Source: Sphingomonadales bacterium | GTDB lineage: Bacteria > Pseudomonadota > Alphaproteobacteria > Sphingomonadales > Sphingomonadaceae | Direction of reading: 5' to 3' | Length of the DNA stretch: 61,564 bases | Assembly (NCBI GenBank): GCA_017309275.1 | Contig: JAFKLT010000062.1 | Location: 1-61,564, forward strand | Shown here: positions 1-7,934 of the stretch, one piece after another | Position numbering within the stretch: position 1 is the stretch's first letter | Layout: the number at the start of each line of letters is the position of its first letter | Program-made: the position numbers and the translations under genes | The notes under the pieces: model-generated | What the model was told of the DNA's origin: nothing | Database searches by the model: none | What the model saw: the letters and a program-made list of their open reading frames with translations, nothing else

Positions 1-345
1 GGCGCGCGCGATGGCGCGCTGACCGAGGTGACCGGGCTGGTCGAGAAGCCGCGCGTCGAGGACGCGCCGTCGAACCTGATCATCTCGGGCCGCTATATCC
101 TGCAGCCCGAGGTGATGCGCGTGCTGGAGAAGCAGGAGAAGGGCGCCGGCGGCGAGATCCAGCTCACCGATGCGATGGCCTCGATGATCGGGACTCAGCC
201 CTTTCACGCCGTCACCTTCGACGGCGCGCGCTATGACTGCGGGTCGAAGGCCGGCTATGTCCAGGCCAACCTCGCGCTCGCGCTCGAGCGTCCCGACATC
301 GCCGACGACGTTCGCGCCTTCGCCATCGATCTGCTGCTGAAGTAA
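1..345 (+). CDS. galU: UTP-glucose-1-phosphate uridylyltransferase, C-terminal part
   Basis: This is the 3' end of a gene that starts before the window; the frame is open from base 1. The last ~114 residues match the C-terminal part of bacterial GalU: a SGRYILQPEV segment, the GGEIQLTDAM segment that closes the nucleotidyltransferase fold, and a YDCGSKAGYVQAN segment near the end. GalU makes UDP-glucose from UTP and glucose-1-phosphate in the cytosol, for polysaccharide and envelope sugars. The stop codon TAA at 343-345 is followed at once by a strong hairpin. The family call is firm; the N-terminus cannot be seen. Confidence 0.92.
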   Translation, partial: GARDGALTEVTGLVEKPRVEDAPSNLIISGRYILQPEVMRVLEKQEKGAGGEIQLTDAMASMIGTQPFHAVTFDGARYDCGSKAGYVQANLALALERPDIADDVRAFAIDLLLK

Positions 346-347
346 GG

Positions 348-369
348 CGGCGGGGGCGTACCCCCGCCG
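348..369. terminator. Hairpin between convergent galU and aqpZ
   Basis: A perfect 9-bp GC stem (348-356 with 361-369) closes a 4-base CGTA loop in the 34-bp gap between two convergent genes. It can serve both strands. There is no U-tract, so efficiency as an intrinsic terminator is uncertain. Confidence 0.6.
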
Positions 370-379
370 TCCGGATTCG

Positions 380-1105
380 TTATTCGCCCTCGATATTGGG
401 CTTCGGGAACGTGTCCGCGCCCAGCGTCTTGTAGAGCAGGCCGCCGATCGCCCCGCCGATCAGCGGCGCGACCCAGAACAGCCACAATTGTTGCAGCGCG
501 AGCCCGCCGACGACCAGCGCCGGGCCGGTGCTGCGCGCCGGATTGACCGAGGTGTTGGTGACCGGGATCGAGATCAGGTGGATCAGCGTCAGCGCAAGGC
601 CGATCGCGATCGGCGCGAAGCCCGCGGGCGCGCGACCGTCGGTCGACCCCATGATGACCCACAGGAACCCGGCGGTCAGCACGATCTCGATCGTCAAGCC
701 CGCGATCAGGTCGTAATGGCCGGGCGACCCCTCCGCAAAGCCGTTCGCGGCGAGCCCGTTGGTCGCAAGATCATAGGCGGGATTGCCGCTCGCGACATAG
801 AAAAGCAGGAAGGCCGCGACGATCGCGCCCAGCACCTGCGCGACGACGTAAAGCGGAATGTCGCGCGCATCGAAGCGCCCGCCCGCCCATAGTCCGACGG
901 TAACCGCGGGGTTGAGATGGCAGCCCGAAATATGGCCGATCGCATAGGCCATGGTCACGACCGTCAGGCCGAACGCCAGCGACACGCCAAGCAAACCGAT
1001 ACCGACATCGGGGAACGCAGCGGCGATGACCGCGCTGCCGCAGCCGCCGAAGACAAGCCAGAACGTGCCGATGAACTCGGCCAAGCCCTTTTGGATATTC
1101 GTCAT
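380..1105 (-). CDS. aqpZ: Aquaporin Z-type water channel
   Basis: A 241-residue major intrinsic protein with six predicted membrane helices and both signature loops: NPA at residues 65-67 (HLNPAVTVG) and NPA at 188-190 followed by Arg191, the selectivity-filter arginine. The N-terminus [20 protein letters not shown] is typical of AqpZ. I chose the ATG at 1105 rather than the one nine codons upstream because a strong GGAGGAGGG ribosome site lies just before it and family members begin there. It should move water across the inner membrane during osmotic change. It is a single-gene unit, convergent with galU. Confidence 0.95.
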   Translation of the reverse strand: MTNIQKGLAEFIGTFWLVFGGCGSAVIAAAFPDVGIGLLGVSLAFGLTVVTMAYAIGHISGCHLNPAVTVGLWAGGRFDARDIPLYVVAQVLGAIVAAFLLFYVASGNPAYDLATNGLAANGFAEGSPGHYDLIAGLTIEIVLTAGFLWVIMGSTDGRAPAGFAPIAIGLALTLIHLISIPVTNTSVNPARSTGPALVVGGLALQQLWLFWVAPLIGGAIGGLLYKTLGADTFPKPNIEGE

Positions 1106-1191
1106 ATGACCCTCCTCCCCGCCGGCGGCCATGACGCCGTCGGCGCGAAAGCGAATCTATCACCCCTGCGCTTTACCGCAAGCCTTTGGAA

Positions 1192-2478
1192 TCACGCCGC
1201 CGCGACCGTCGCGACAAAGCTCTGCGCGCGCTGGTGCAGCGACTGCGCGGCGCGGTTGAGATCCGACGACAGTTCGCCGAGCGCCGCCGCCCCCTCGCCG
1301 ACCGCCGACGCGCCGCGGCTGATGTGCTGAACGCGGCCGTCGATCTCGCGCCCCGCGAACACCGCCTGCTCGACATAGCTGGCGATCGACAGGCTGGTCG
1401 CGCTCTGTCCGTCGACCGCTTCGTCGATGGTGTCGGAGAAATCATTGTTCGCATCGATCGCCCGCTCCACCTCGCGAAACCCGTCGGCGACCTGTCCGAC
1501 GATCTCGCGGATGCGTTCGATATAGGGGGTGATGTCGCCCGCCGCCGCGCGCGTCTGGCTGGCCAGCGATTTCACCTCGGCTGCGACCACCGCAAAGCCG
1601 CGCCCGGCATCGCCCGCGCGCGCCGCCTCTATTCCCGCGTTGAGCGCGAGCATGTTGGTCCGGCTCGCCATCTCGATAATCAGCGCGAGCATCTGTTCGA
1701 TCGACTGGCTCGCGTCCTGCAGCACCGCCGCGCGTCCGCCCGCCTGCTTCACCTTTTGATGCGCGTCGTGGCGCACGGTGCGGGCGCGGGTGCCGTCCTC
1801 GACGATCCGCGCCATGCTGGACGCGAGCGCATGGCCGCGATCGCCGAGTTCCTGAAGCCCCGTGAGCGTCTGCGCGGTCGCCCCGGCGACCGACAGCGCG
1901 TCGCGGCCGGTCTGTTCGGCGCGATCGGACAGGATGCGCGCCACGCCCTCGACCTCGCGCGCGGTTTCGGACAATGTGCCGGTCAGCGCGGCGATATCCT
2001 GTTGAAAGCGGCGGCCCGCTTCGTCGACCCAGGCCGCGCGATCGGCGCGCTCGCGTGCCAGCTCGACCTCGCGCATCATCGCAAGACGCGCGAGCTGGCC
2101 GCCGTCGAGCGTCTCGACGAAGCGGCCGCCGTCGACCAGGATCAGGCCATCCTGCCCGTTCGCACGGCCGACCCGGCGCAGCAGGTTCGCGGTCGATTCG
2201 CCGACGTCGGCGGTCAGGCACGGCTCGACCATCGATGCGATCGATCCGCCGATCGTCGGATTCTGCATCAGCGCGAACCAATAGGGGCAAAAGAGAAGCT
2301 CGCGAATACGCTGTTCGCGGATGATGCCGACCGGCGCGCCGCGCGCGTCGAGCACCGCGAGAAGGCGCAATTCCGGATTGCCGCGAAACGCCTCTATCAC
2401 GTCGGACAGACGCGCGTCGTCGCCGATCGCGATCGCATGACCCGAGGCCGGTTCGAGGGCAAGCGGTTGGGCGTTCAT
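1192..2478 (-). CDS. Soluble methyl-accepting chemotaxis protein with N-terminal CBS-like region
   Basis: A 428-residue receptor. Residues 273-289 carry the highly conserved MCP signalling hairpin tip ([17 protein letters not shown], then [15 protein letters not shown]), which contacts CheA and CheW. The N-terminal ~130 residues resemble a CBS-type ligand-binding pair (for example [18 protein letters not shown]). No transmembrane segment or periplasmic domain is evident, so it probably senses a cytoplasmic signal. I chose ATG 2478, preceded by GAAAGAGA, over an ATG 11 codons upstream. No other chemotaxis gene is adjacent, so it appears to be an orphan receptor. Confidence 0.88.
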   Translation of the reverse strand: MNAQPLALEPASGHAIAIGDDARLSDVIEAFRGNPELRLLAVLDARGAPVGIIREQRIRELLFCPYWFALMQNPTIGGSIASMVEPCLTADVGESTANLLRRVGRANGQDGLILVDGGRFVETLDGGQLARLAMMREVELARERADRAAWVDEAGRRFQQDIAALTGTLSETAREVEGVARILSDRAEQTGRDALSVAGATAQTLTGLQELGDRGHALASSMARIVEDGTRARTVRHDAHQKVKQAGGRAAVLQDASQSIEQMLALIIEMASRTNMLALNAGIEAARAGDAGRGFAVVAAEVKSLASQTRAAAGDITPYIERIREIVGQVADGFREVERAIDANNDFSDTIDEAVDGQSATSLSIASYVEQAVFAGREIDGRVQHISRGASAVGEGAAALGELSSDLNRAAQSLHQRAQSFVATVAAA

Positions 2479-2660
2479 CGGTCTCTTTCGGCTGAGTGTC
2501 GGCGTATGCATCGCGACCTAGACCCACAGGGTAAACACGAATTTAACCATTTGTTTCAGTGATGTGACACGAGAGCGCGATAAGGCGGTCGTCCGTCGCA
2601 ATCCGCTGTTCAGGCGCGCGCGTCTATGCGATGAAATCAGGCCGCCGAGGGAGACACATC

Positions 2661-2966
2661 ATGCGCGCCATCCTGCTTGCCCTGCTGACCGCGCCGATGC
2701 TCGCGGGCTGTTTCAGCGCGGTGAAGACCGTCGTCACCGCGCCGGTCAAGGCGGTCGGCCAGGTCGCTGACTGGACGACCACCAGCCAGGACGAGTCCGA
2801 CCGCAACCGCGGCCGGGCGATGCGCGAACGCGAAGAACGGCTGGGCAAGCTGTCGCGCCAGCGCGACAAGGCGGCCGAGAAATGCCGGTCGGGCAACGAG
2901 CAGCAATGCGAACGCGCCGAGGTACTGGATCACGAGATCGAAGCGACGATGGCCGCCCCGATCTAA
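2661..2966 (+). CDS. Small predicted lipoprotein
   Basis: A 101-residue protein with a lipoprotein signal peptide: MRAILLALL hydrophobic core and lipobox LAGC with Cys17. The mature part is hydrophilic and charged, with a helical Arg/Glu/Lys-rich stretch (residues ~50-90) that may form a coiled coil, and two cysteines near the end. The start follows a GAGGGAGA ribosome site. Its stop overlaps the convergent repressor by 4 bp. No specific function is recognised; an envelope-anchored structural or accessory role is possible. Confidence 0.75.
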   Translation: MRAILLALLTAPMLAGCFSAVKTVVTAPVKAVGQVADWTTTSQDESDRNRGRAMREREERLGKLSRQRDKAAEKCRSGNEQQCERAEVLDHEIEATMAAPI

Positions 2967-3634
2967 CGCACCCGTCGTCCGGTCCAGACGACGCGCCCGA
3001 TCAGCCGCACCGACGCCAGCGGCAGGTCGTCCCAGCTTTTATAGTGCGGATTGTCGCTGATCACCGACACGCGCCCCTGCCCCGGCGCGCGCGCGACACG
3101 CTTCACCATCAGCACATCGTCCATGCGCAGCACATAGATGCCGTCGCGAAGCCGGGCGGCGGCATCGCCCCCATCGACCATGATGTCGTCGCCGTCGTTC
3201 AGCGTCGGCGCCATCGAATCGCCCTCGACCCGAATGATGCTGAGCGCGCGCGGATCGGCGCCCATATCGCGAAGCCATTTCGGGTCGAACGCGACCTGTC
3301 CCTCGACAGCCTCGCCATCAACGCTGGCGCCCGCGCCCGCCGATGCGCCGATCCCCAGCTTGGGCACCAATATCATGTCGGCACCGCGTGATCGCGCGGG
3401 CGCGGCGACGCGCGCCTGCGCCGGACCGCCGAGCAAGGCTTCGGACACGCCCAGATAGGCGGCGATGCGCGCGCGGTCCTCCTCGGCCAGCCGCCGCGGC
3501 GAACCGCGCTTGATATATTGCTGGATATAGGCGGGATTGCGCCCGATGCGCGCCGACAGCCGGGCATAGTCGATGCCCCGCTCGGTCAGCAGGCGGTCGA
3601 GCGCGACGCGCGGATCAGGATCGAATTCGGTCAA
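2963..3634 (-). CDS. Host S24 (LexA/CI-like) family repressor
   Basis: A 223-residue regulator with an N-terminal helix-turn-helix (residues ~10-65, ARLSARIGRNPAYIQQYIKRG) and a C-terminal S24 peptidase domain. The self-cleavage dyad is visible as Ser140 in GDSMAPT and Lys178 in LMVKR. An Ala-Gly cleavage site could lie in the SAGAG linker at ~98-102. The frame has no ATG near the domain start, so I infer a TTG start at 3634; the longer upstream reading would run through the operator region. It is divergent from the gene at 3761 across a palindrome-rich gap, implying autoregulation and control of that operon. It belongs to the host, not the phage. Confidence 0.85.
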   Translation of the reverse strand: MTEFDPDPRVALDRLLTERGIDYARLSARIGRNPAYIQQYIKRGSPRRLAEEDRARIAAYLGVSEALLGGPAQARVAAPARSRGADMILVPKLGIGASAGAGASVDGEAVEGQVAFDPKWLRDMGADPRALSIIRVEGDSMAPTLNDGDDIMVDGGDAAARLRDGIYVLRMDDVLMVKRVARAPGQGRVSVISDNPHYKSWDDLPLASVRLIGRVVWTGRRVR

Positions 3635-3665
3635 GCGGCTGGTCCTTCCTATTTCGCATGTAGCA

Positions 3666-3720
3666 ATAGGAATTATCCTAGACAAGTAGGAAATGGATCT
3701 CCAAATAGGAAATATCCTAT
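3666..3720. promoter_or_regulatory. Operator array between host S24 repressor and its divergent operon
   Basis: Two dyads of the form ATAGGA-N4-TCCTA(G/T) lie at 3666-3681 and 3705-3720. A degenerate third copy begins GTAGGA at 3686, so the three centres are about 20 and 19 bp apart, near two helical turns. A further half-site TCCTAT lies at 3647-3652. The array fills the gap between divergent starts at 3634 and 3761, the expected place for binding sites of the S24 repressor. Confidence 0.75.
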
Positions 3721-3760
3721 CACAGCGAGTCGCCCCGATGCGGGCAAAGGGAGGACAGGA

Positions 3761-3994
3761 ATGAAGCGCAGCCTGCTGCAACGGATCGAAGCTTTTCTGA
3801 AGGAATCGGACATGCCGCCCAGCGTGTTCGGACGCGCCGCCGCGCACGATCCGCGGCTGGTCAGCGATCTGCGCGGTGGACGCGATCCGGGGTTTCGCAT
3901 GATCTGCAGGGTGGAACATTTCATGAACAAATGGCGCGCCGACTATCGTGCCGGCCGCGTCGCCCGCGTCGGCGACCGCCGCGTCCGGATGTAG
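3761..3994 (+). CDS. Small host protein, 3' end replaced by prophage insertion
   Basis: A 77-residue basic protein as it stands (MKRSLLQRIEAFLKESDMPP at the start). Residues ~10-50 (SVFGRAAAHDPRLVSDLRGGRDPG) look like a compact helical DNA-binding fold; I do not recognise a characterised family. It follows an AGGGAGGACAGGA ribosome site and is divergent from the S24 repressor. The prophage begins at 3990 inside this ORF: the last native codon is CGG at 3986-3988, and the phage terminus supplies ATG-TAG. Joining to the right flank restores five further codons (TGGRA) and a TGA that overlaps the ATG of the gene at 46044. The native product is thus predicted to be 81 residues and coupled to that gene. 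Confidence 0.8.
   Translation: MKRSLLQRIEAFLKESDMPPSVFGRAAAHDPRLVSDLRGGRDPGFRMICRVEHFMNKWRADYRAGRVARVGDRRVRM
3985..3989. repeat. Left copy of 5-bp target-site duplication (CCGGA)
   Basis: CCGGA directly precedes the TGT that begins the prophage. The same five bases follow the ACA at the right end (46026-46030). Five-base duplications are the hallmark of Mu-type transposition. Confidence 0.88.
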
Positions 3995-4060
3995 CGCGCC
4001 AAAAATTTGCGCCAAAAACTCCCGCCAATAAAGCGAAATAATGTCGCGTATTATTGACGC
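3990..4060. other. Left phage end with candidate transposase-binding sites
   Basis: The terminal 71 bp hold repeated versions of GCGCCAAAAA: the terminus itself (CGCGCCAAAAATT, 3995-4007), GCGCCAAAAAC (4009-4019), CCGCCAATAAA (4022-4032), and an inverted copy at 4048-4060 (reverse complement GCGTCAATAATAC). An exact GCGCCAAAAAC also occurs at the other end, at 45757-45767. By analogy with the L1-L3 sites of Mu these are probable MuA-type binding sites. Confidence 0.7.
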
Positions 4061-4082
4061 TAAAAGCTGACCCGGCTATGCA
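4054..4082 (+). promoter_or_regulatory. Candidate sigma70 promoter giving a leaderless transcript
   Basis: TTGACG (4054-4059), a 17-bp spacer, and TATGCA (4077-4082) form a good sigma70-type promoter. A start about 7 bp after the -10 would fall on the A of the ATG at 4089, leaving no room for a ribosome site. It overlaps the innermost candidate transposase site. Confidence 0.55.
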
Positions 4083-4088
4083 CGGCAG

Positions 4089-4481
4089 ATGACCACCGCT
4101 GGCCGCCCCAAAATCGCCGCATCTAGCGCCTGTCCAACACCGTCCGAAATCGAGCAGGCGCGTCACAACGCGGGCTTGTCACAGGAAGAGGCTGCCTTCC
4201 GCGCCGGGGTTGGGCGGCGGACGTGGCAGCGTTGGGAACGAGGAGTCAATGGGATGCCACCCAGGACGTGGGAACTATGGCGCGCATCGCTCGGGAACCC
4301 CGGCACTACCGCTGTTCCATTGCCACCAAGTCCGGTCGATATCCGCGATGCGCGTCGGCGGCTTTTGATGACACAGGACGCTGCTGCGCGGCGCGTCAGC
4401 GTTTCGACCAGGACATGGCAAAGCTGGGAAGCTGGCGACGCAAAAATGCCAGGCGCTCTATGGCACCTGTTCCGTTCGTAA
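4089..4481 (+). CDS. Tandem double helix-turn-helix protein at phage left end
   Basis: A 130-residue protein made of two copies of one XRE-like HTH module, at residues ~17-67 and ~81-129. Each copy ends with the same signature: RTWQRWERG..GMPPRTWELW in the first and RTWQSWEAGDAKMP..LWHL in the second. The N-terminal tail is short and basic. It is the only rightward gene left of the structural block and sits 99 bp from the phage terminus. A single chain carrying two HTH units could bind an inverted or direct repeat as a monomer. Phage members of this type are poorly characterised; regulation of the end region or of host genes is only inferred. Expression from the lysogen is plausible given its own promoter. 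Confidence 0.8.
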   Translation: MTTAGRPKIAASSACPTPSEIEQARHNAGLSQEEAAFRAGVGRRTWQRWERGVNGMPPRTWELWRASLGNPGTTAVPLPPSPVDIRDARRRLLMTQDAAARRVSVSTRTWQSWEAGDAKMPGALWHLFRS

Positions 4482-4512
4482 ATCACTATTTCAAAGAGCC
4501 TGAATTGGGGTC

Positions 4513-4809
4513 TTAATCACGCTTGCAGGGCAGCGCTTTGACCCCCTGCTCTTCGAACCAGAGGCACACGTCGTTGAGCCTGTCCCAGCCCCGCTGCCCC
4601 CACTCGTCCTTGTTCCTCTGATGCTGCCGATATCCCTCCTCGCTGTTCTGCTGGAGGATGGCAATATCAGGGAGCGGCTTGCGCTCCTGTTCGAACATCA
4701 CGGCACTCGGGGATGAGAGCCGTGGCGACCCCGCCGTCGCGCAGCTCGTTACACAGATCGATGCGCTGACGATCGCTAAGACCTTGGTCCGGAATACCCG
4801 CTGTCGCAT
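4513..4809 (-). CDS. Rz1-like outer-membrane spanin lipoprotein
   Basis: A 98-residue protein with a signal peptide and lipobox VTSC (Cys23), so it should be lipidated and sent to the outer membrane. Its 5' half overlaps the 3' half of the upstream gene (4667-5074) in another frame, the classic embedded Rz/Rz1 arrangement. Two-component spanins fuse inner and outer membranes in the last step of phage lysis. The mature part is polar, with KPLPDIA near the N-terminus and two cysteines near the C-terminus. I chose ATG 4809 because a longer upstream reading would lose the signal peptide. It is the last gene of the leftward late operon. Confidence 0.8.
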   Translation of the reverse strand: MRQRVFRTKVLAIVSASICVTSCATAGSPRLSSPSAVMFEQERKPLPDIAILQQNSEEGYRQHQRNKDEWGQRGWDRLNDVCLWFEEQGVKALPCKRD

Positions 4810-5074
4810 TGTCGAATTCCTTCCTCGCTGTTGCCTCGGCCCGTCGCCGCGCTTCCGCGCGCTGGGCAGCCGAGGCGTCGGCCTGACGGCCCGTTCGCTC
4901 CAGTTTCGCTGACGTCTTCGCCTCATGATTTTCGATGACGTTCGCGTCATATGTGCACTTGCCGACGGCCAGCAGCGCGGCCGCGAGCGCGATCACGATC
5001 GCCCAGGCGATCGGCCGGGCCGCCTTGGCCCCGACGCCGGCCTCCATGAGCTTGAGAGCCAGGAGCGCGATCAC
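4667..5074 (-). CDS. Rz-like inner-membrane spanin
   Basis: A 135-residue protein with one N-terminal transmembrane helix (residues ~20-42, PIAWAIVIALAAALLAVGK) and a long charged helical periplasmic part rich in Ala, Arg and Glu (residues ~55-95), as in i-spanins. Its C-terminal half overlaps the Rz1-like gene. The ATG at 5074-5072 overlaps the stop of the upstream membrane protein as ATGA, so the two are probably translationally coupled. Sequence identity with lambda Rz is not obvious; the call rests on topology, overlap and position after the amidase. Confidence 0.78.
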   Translation of the reverse strand: MIALLALKLMEAGVGAKAARPIAWAIVIALAAALLAVGKCTYDANVIENHEAKTSAKLERTGRQADASAAQRAEARRRAEATARKEFDNATAGIPDQGLSDRQRIDLCNELRDGGVATALIPECRDVRTGAQAAP

Positions 5075-5406
5075 CGGACCACCTCGCCGTTATAGGCGGC
5101 TGCCGCCCGATCGTCCTCGGCCTCAAAGCTGGTATCGCGCCACCGCGCCTTCCATCGGCCGACCGGTCCGCCGAGGGAGAAGGATATGACGATAATGATC
5201 TGAAAGAAGATCGCGCCGAACGCGATCATGGCCAGGATTTGGAGGCGGAGGGCTTCGGTAGCGGTCGCCCAGCCACCCTTCCATACGATCCCGATCAGAG
5301 CTGCGATGAAGAAGGCGGCCGCGATCGCGCTGATCCACAGGCGGTCGATCATCCAATGTCGCTTCGCCTCGGCCGGCGTGCGGGGGTCCTCGGTATCGAA
5401 CGACAT
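5071..5406 (-). CDS. Holin-like two-helix membrane protein
   Basis: A 111-residue protein with two hydrophobic segments (residues ~25-45, SAIAAAFFIAALIGIVW, and ~55-80, ILAMIAFGAIFFQIIIVISF) and charged ends. It sits directly upstream of the spanin pair with an ATGA overlap and in the same operon as the amidase, the usual place for a holin or antiholin. I chose ATG 5406 (MSFDTEDPRT), which has a GGGAGC ribosome site; the longer frame reads into the preceding gene. Family membership is not recognised, so holin is a contextual call. Confidence 0.62.
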   Translation of the reverse strand: MSFDTEDPRTPAEAKRHWMIDRLWISAIAAAFFIAALIGIVWKGGWATATEALRLQILAMIAFGAIFFQIIIVISFSLGGPVGRWKARWRDTSFEAEDDRAAAAYNGEVVR

Positions 5407-5443
5407 TAATTGGCTCCCTGCTGAAGATGACCGAGCCACCGCA

Positions 5444-7660
5444 TCACGCCGCCAACAGCGCACTGAATTTTGGCTTCATGCCGATTTGGGTTCCGTCCGC
5501 ATAAGCCCCAAAGGGCCACGACGTGACGGTCGGATCAGAACCGGGATCGCAGCGCCACTTCACCGGCCCGCCCGGATCGGCCGACAGGGTGAACTCGACA
5601 TAGTCGGCTCCGATCGCGGTCGACGTGATGGTGAGGTTCGACGCAAAGTCGTTGGCCGAAATTTGAAAGCCCGTCAGGGCAGCGGCGTTGCCGGCGTTGT
5701 TCTGGTTCGTCCCATCCCTCGCGGTCAACGACGTCGCGCCATTGAGATCGAGATTGATCCGGACCTTGTCGCCGGTGCGGACGGCGTTAAGCGGCAGCGG
5801 CCCTTGTCCGTCATATCCAGCGCCGCTGTAGTGCTTGATGACCGAAAGGGCGTCGCGCCGCGCGCTTTCCTCGTAGCCACCATTGTCGCTGATCGTTTCG
5901 GTGTAGTGGAGGCTATCCTTCATGGGGCAGCCGAGCCAGTGACCCGAATCCTTGATGACGCAGCCGGGCACGCCGTCGATTACGAGCTGTTCCTGGCCGA
6001 GGCGCATGGCAAGCGTAGAGGCTTGGCTAGCGCCCGCGTTGCCGGGATTGCGCCCCGTCTTCGTGATGAAGATGGGCGGCACGAAGCCGGGGTACTGATT
6101 GTTGAACGTCAGATATTTCGTAAGGTTGACCTTCCACTGGGCAAGCCAAAGTGCACCCTGCGACGTGAACTCTGCTTCCCCTTGCCCGAGGAGTGCGAAC
6201 TCCCACGCTTGGCCTGACAGCGCGATGTGCTGCTGAAGATACGCCGCATACGGCCCGTCGACAGGATCGAGGTTCGCCGCGCCCTGGGCGGCAATAGCCC
6301 AGGAGAGGATCGCGACCGGCTTATTGAAATAAGCCGATAGCATGTCGAGGAATTTCCAATTGGTCAGCGCGGCGCCTGTCGCGGCCGTCGAATCCCAATA
6401 GAGGTTGTAGTGACCGTAGCCGGCGGCGACCATCGAAGGCGGGTCCGCCTTGGAATACATATATCCACCGGGAGACAGCGGGACCACGCCCGCGCCGCTC
6501 TTGGTCTGGCTCTTGGTCACGTTCGACTGGCCGATCGAAATGCCCGCGATGACCACGGCAAAGGGCTTGTTGCTGCCGGCGATCGATCCACGAAGGGCGA
6601 CCCCGTTGGCATCAACCGCGGCGTGCTGGATCAGATAGGCGCGGCGGCCATTTCGGCCACAAGGGACCTTGGGGTAAAACGAATAGTTGCCGCCGCCGAT
6701 CGTCTGATCCGCGAGGGGCACATATTCCCAGGGCTTGACCTCTATTCCGGTCTCGGGGTCGATCAGGCGCCAGATCAGGCGGGTCGGCGCGGCGCCTTGA
6801 TAGGTTCCTGTCTGCGGAACAATGGCGGACCCTTCGTCGAAGATATGCGCCAAGCGTCGACTGTAGTGGAACTGAAAGGCGCTGAGCGCGCGCAGCTTCG
6901 TCGAGCAAGACCCTACCCGGATCGAGGTGATCCAGTTGGGCCGCGTAGTGTCAAATGTGGTGAAGCCGACGAAGCTGCCACCGGGGTCGGTGAAAGTGTA
7001 GCCAAGCGGATCGCCGATCGGCTGGCCCTCGCGGGCGAAATAGGCGCGGCCATTGACGATCGACACGGTCAGCTTTTCGATCGAGCGCGTCAGCGTGCTG
7101 AAGGCGCCATGCAGGCCACCGATCAACCGCGCGCTACCGCTGGGCGAGGCGCTGAAAGCCTGCACCGAAGCGCCGGCGTTCATCGCGTGGATCGAAACCG
7201 CGCCGCCGTTGGAGGAGAAGCGGGCGTTGACCTGGTTGCTGGCGTCGGTGGCCTTGAAACTGATCGCCGAATTGTTCGCCGACGGGACCAGCTCGATTTC
7301 GAGATACTGATCGCCCGCGACCGCGACGCCGGGAGGCTTTAGGAAATAGGAACCAGGCGACGTGAAGTCGCCGTAGTTGCCGCTCGTCCGCTGGCGGATC
7401 ATGCCGTCGTGGACGATAGGATTGAAGCGCGCGGCGTTGGCGCCGCCTACCGCGATCGCATCCCAGCCAAGGTTTCCGGGATTGTTGGCGCCAAGGCCGT
7501 AGTTGGCCACGGTGTCATTCGCGACAAAGCGCGTCCCGTTCGCGATGGCGTCGAAGTTTTCGAAATATGCGGCCGCGTCCCAGGCGATCACGGGATCGCC
7601 GCCCCCGGTGTATCCGCTTGGCTTCTTGCGCCGCGCCGATGATCCAAACCCGACCCGCAT
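5444..7660 (-). CDS. Virion-associated SGNH/sialate O-acetylesterase-like tail protein
   Basis: A 738-residue protein. Residues ~1-250 look like a beta-rich lectin/jelly-roll-like region. From ~365 to ~600 there is an SGNH hydrolase of the sialate-O-acetylesterase kind: the nucleophile motif GQSN at 377-380 (Ser379), the GQGEAE block at 492-497, and the catalytic DxxH as Asp582-Ser-Leu-His585. The C-terminal ~110 residues are a small beta domain. In this position, at the end of the tail genes, it most likely de-acetylates surface polysaccharide during adsorption. The gene overlaps by 1 bp the small gene upstream (7660-7923). Substrate cannot be read from sequence. Confidence 0.75.
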   Translation of the reverse strand: MRVGFGSSARRKKPSGYTGGGDPVIAWDAAAYFENFDAIANGTRFVANDTVANYGLGANNPGNLGWDAIAVGGANAARFNPIVHDGMIRQRTSGNYGDFTSPGSYFLKPPGVAVAGDQYLEIELVPSANNSAISFKATDASNQVNARFSSNGGAVSIHAMNAGASVQAFSASPSGSARLIGGLHGAFSTLTRSIEKLTVSIVNGRAYFAREGQPIGDPLGYTFTDPGGSFVGFTTFDTTRPNWITSIRVGSCSTKLRALSAFQFHYSRRLAHIFDEGSAIVPQTGTYQGAAPTRLIWRLIDPETGIEVKPWEYVPLADQTIGGGNYSFYPKVPCGRNGRRAYLIQHAAVDANGVALRGSIAGSNKPFAVVIAGISIGQSNVTKSQTKSGAGVVPLSPGGYMYSKADPPSMVAAGYGHYNLYWDSTAATGAALTNWKFLDMLSAYFNKPVAILSWAIAAQGAANLDPVDGPYAAYLQQHIALSGQAWEFALLGQGEAEFTSQGALWLAQWKVNLTKYLTFNNQYPGFVPPIFITKTGRNPGNAGASQASTLAMRLGQEQLVIDGVPGCVIKDSGHWLGCPMKDSLHYTETISDNGGYEESARRDALSVIKHYSGAGYDGQGPLPLNAVRTGDKVRINLDLNGATSLTARDGTNQNNAGNAAALTGFQISANDFASNLTITSTAIGADYVEFTLSADPGGPVKWRCDPGSDPTVTSWPFGAYADGTQIGMKPKFSALLAA

Positions 7661-7923
7661 CAGTAGTAGCCGATGATCACCATGTTCGACGGGTTGGCGG
7701 CCGACACCCTCTTGATGACCATGTCGATGCGTTCGCCGGCATAGACGGGATGAACGAACTCAGCGCCATCGAATGGCGTCAGCGTGATCGTTCCGTCCGC
7801 ACCAGCGCGAATGGCCTTGGTCGCTTTCGGCAAATCGTTGCCGCTGGGCACAATGATGTTGCCGTCGCGCGCCGGATCGTCGCGATCGGCGCGCTGGCTG
7901 GCAAAGGGATCGACAGGCGGCAT
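7660..7923 (-). CDS. Small phage protein upstream of the tail esterase
   Basis: An 87-residue protein. Its central part (GNIIVPSGNDLPKATKAIRA) is followed by a beta-rich stretch ending RVSAANPSNMVIIGYY, a layout common in small proteins of alphaproteobacterial prophages called spike base or hypothetical proteins. Its stop overlaps the start of the esterase gene, suggesting coupled synthesis and perhaps a joint structure. Function unknown. Confidence 0.6.
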   Translation of the reverse strand: MPPVDPFASQRADRDDPARDGNIIVPSGNDLPKATKAIRAGADGTITLTPFDGAEFVHPVYAGERIDMVIKRVSAANPSNMVIIGYY

Positions 7924-7934
7924 GCGTCAGCTCC

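Noticed and set aside
2963-4015. 350-codon version of the host S24 repressor
   Set aside because: The extra 127 codons run through the operator array and the divergent gene; the HTH begins after a TTG start at 3634.
4482-4513. Prophage left end at the last lysis gene
   Set aside because: Transposase-site repeats and the terminal inverted repeat lie further left, and the tandem-HTH gene lies inside the matched ends.
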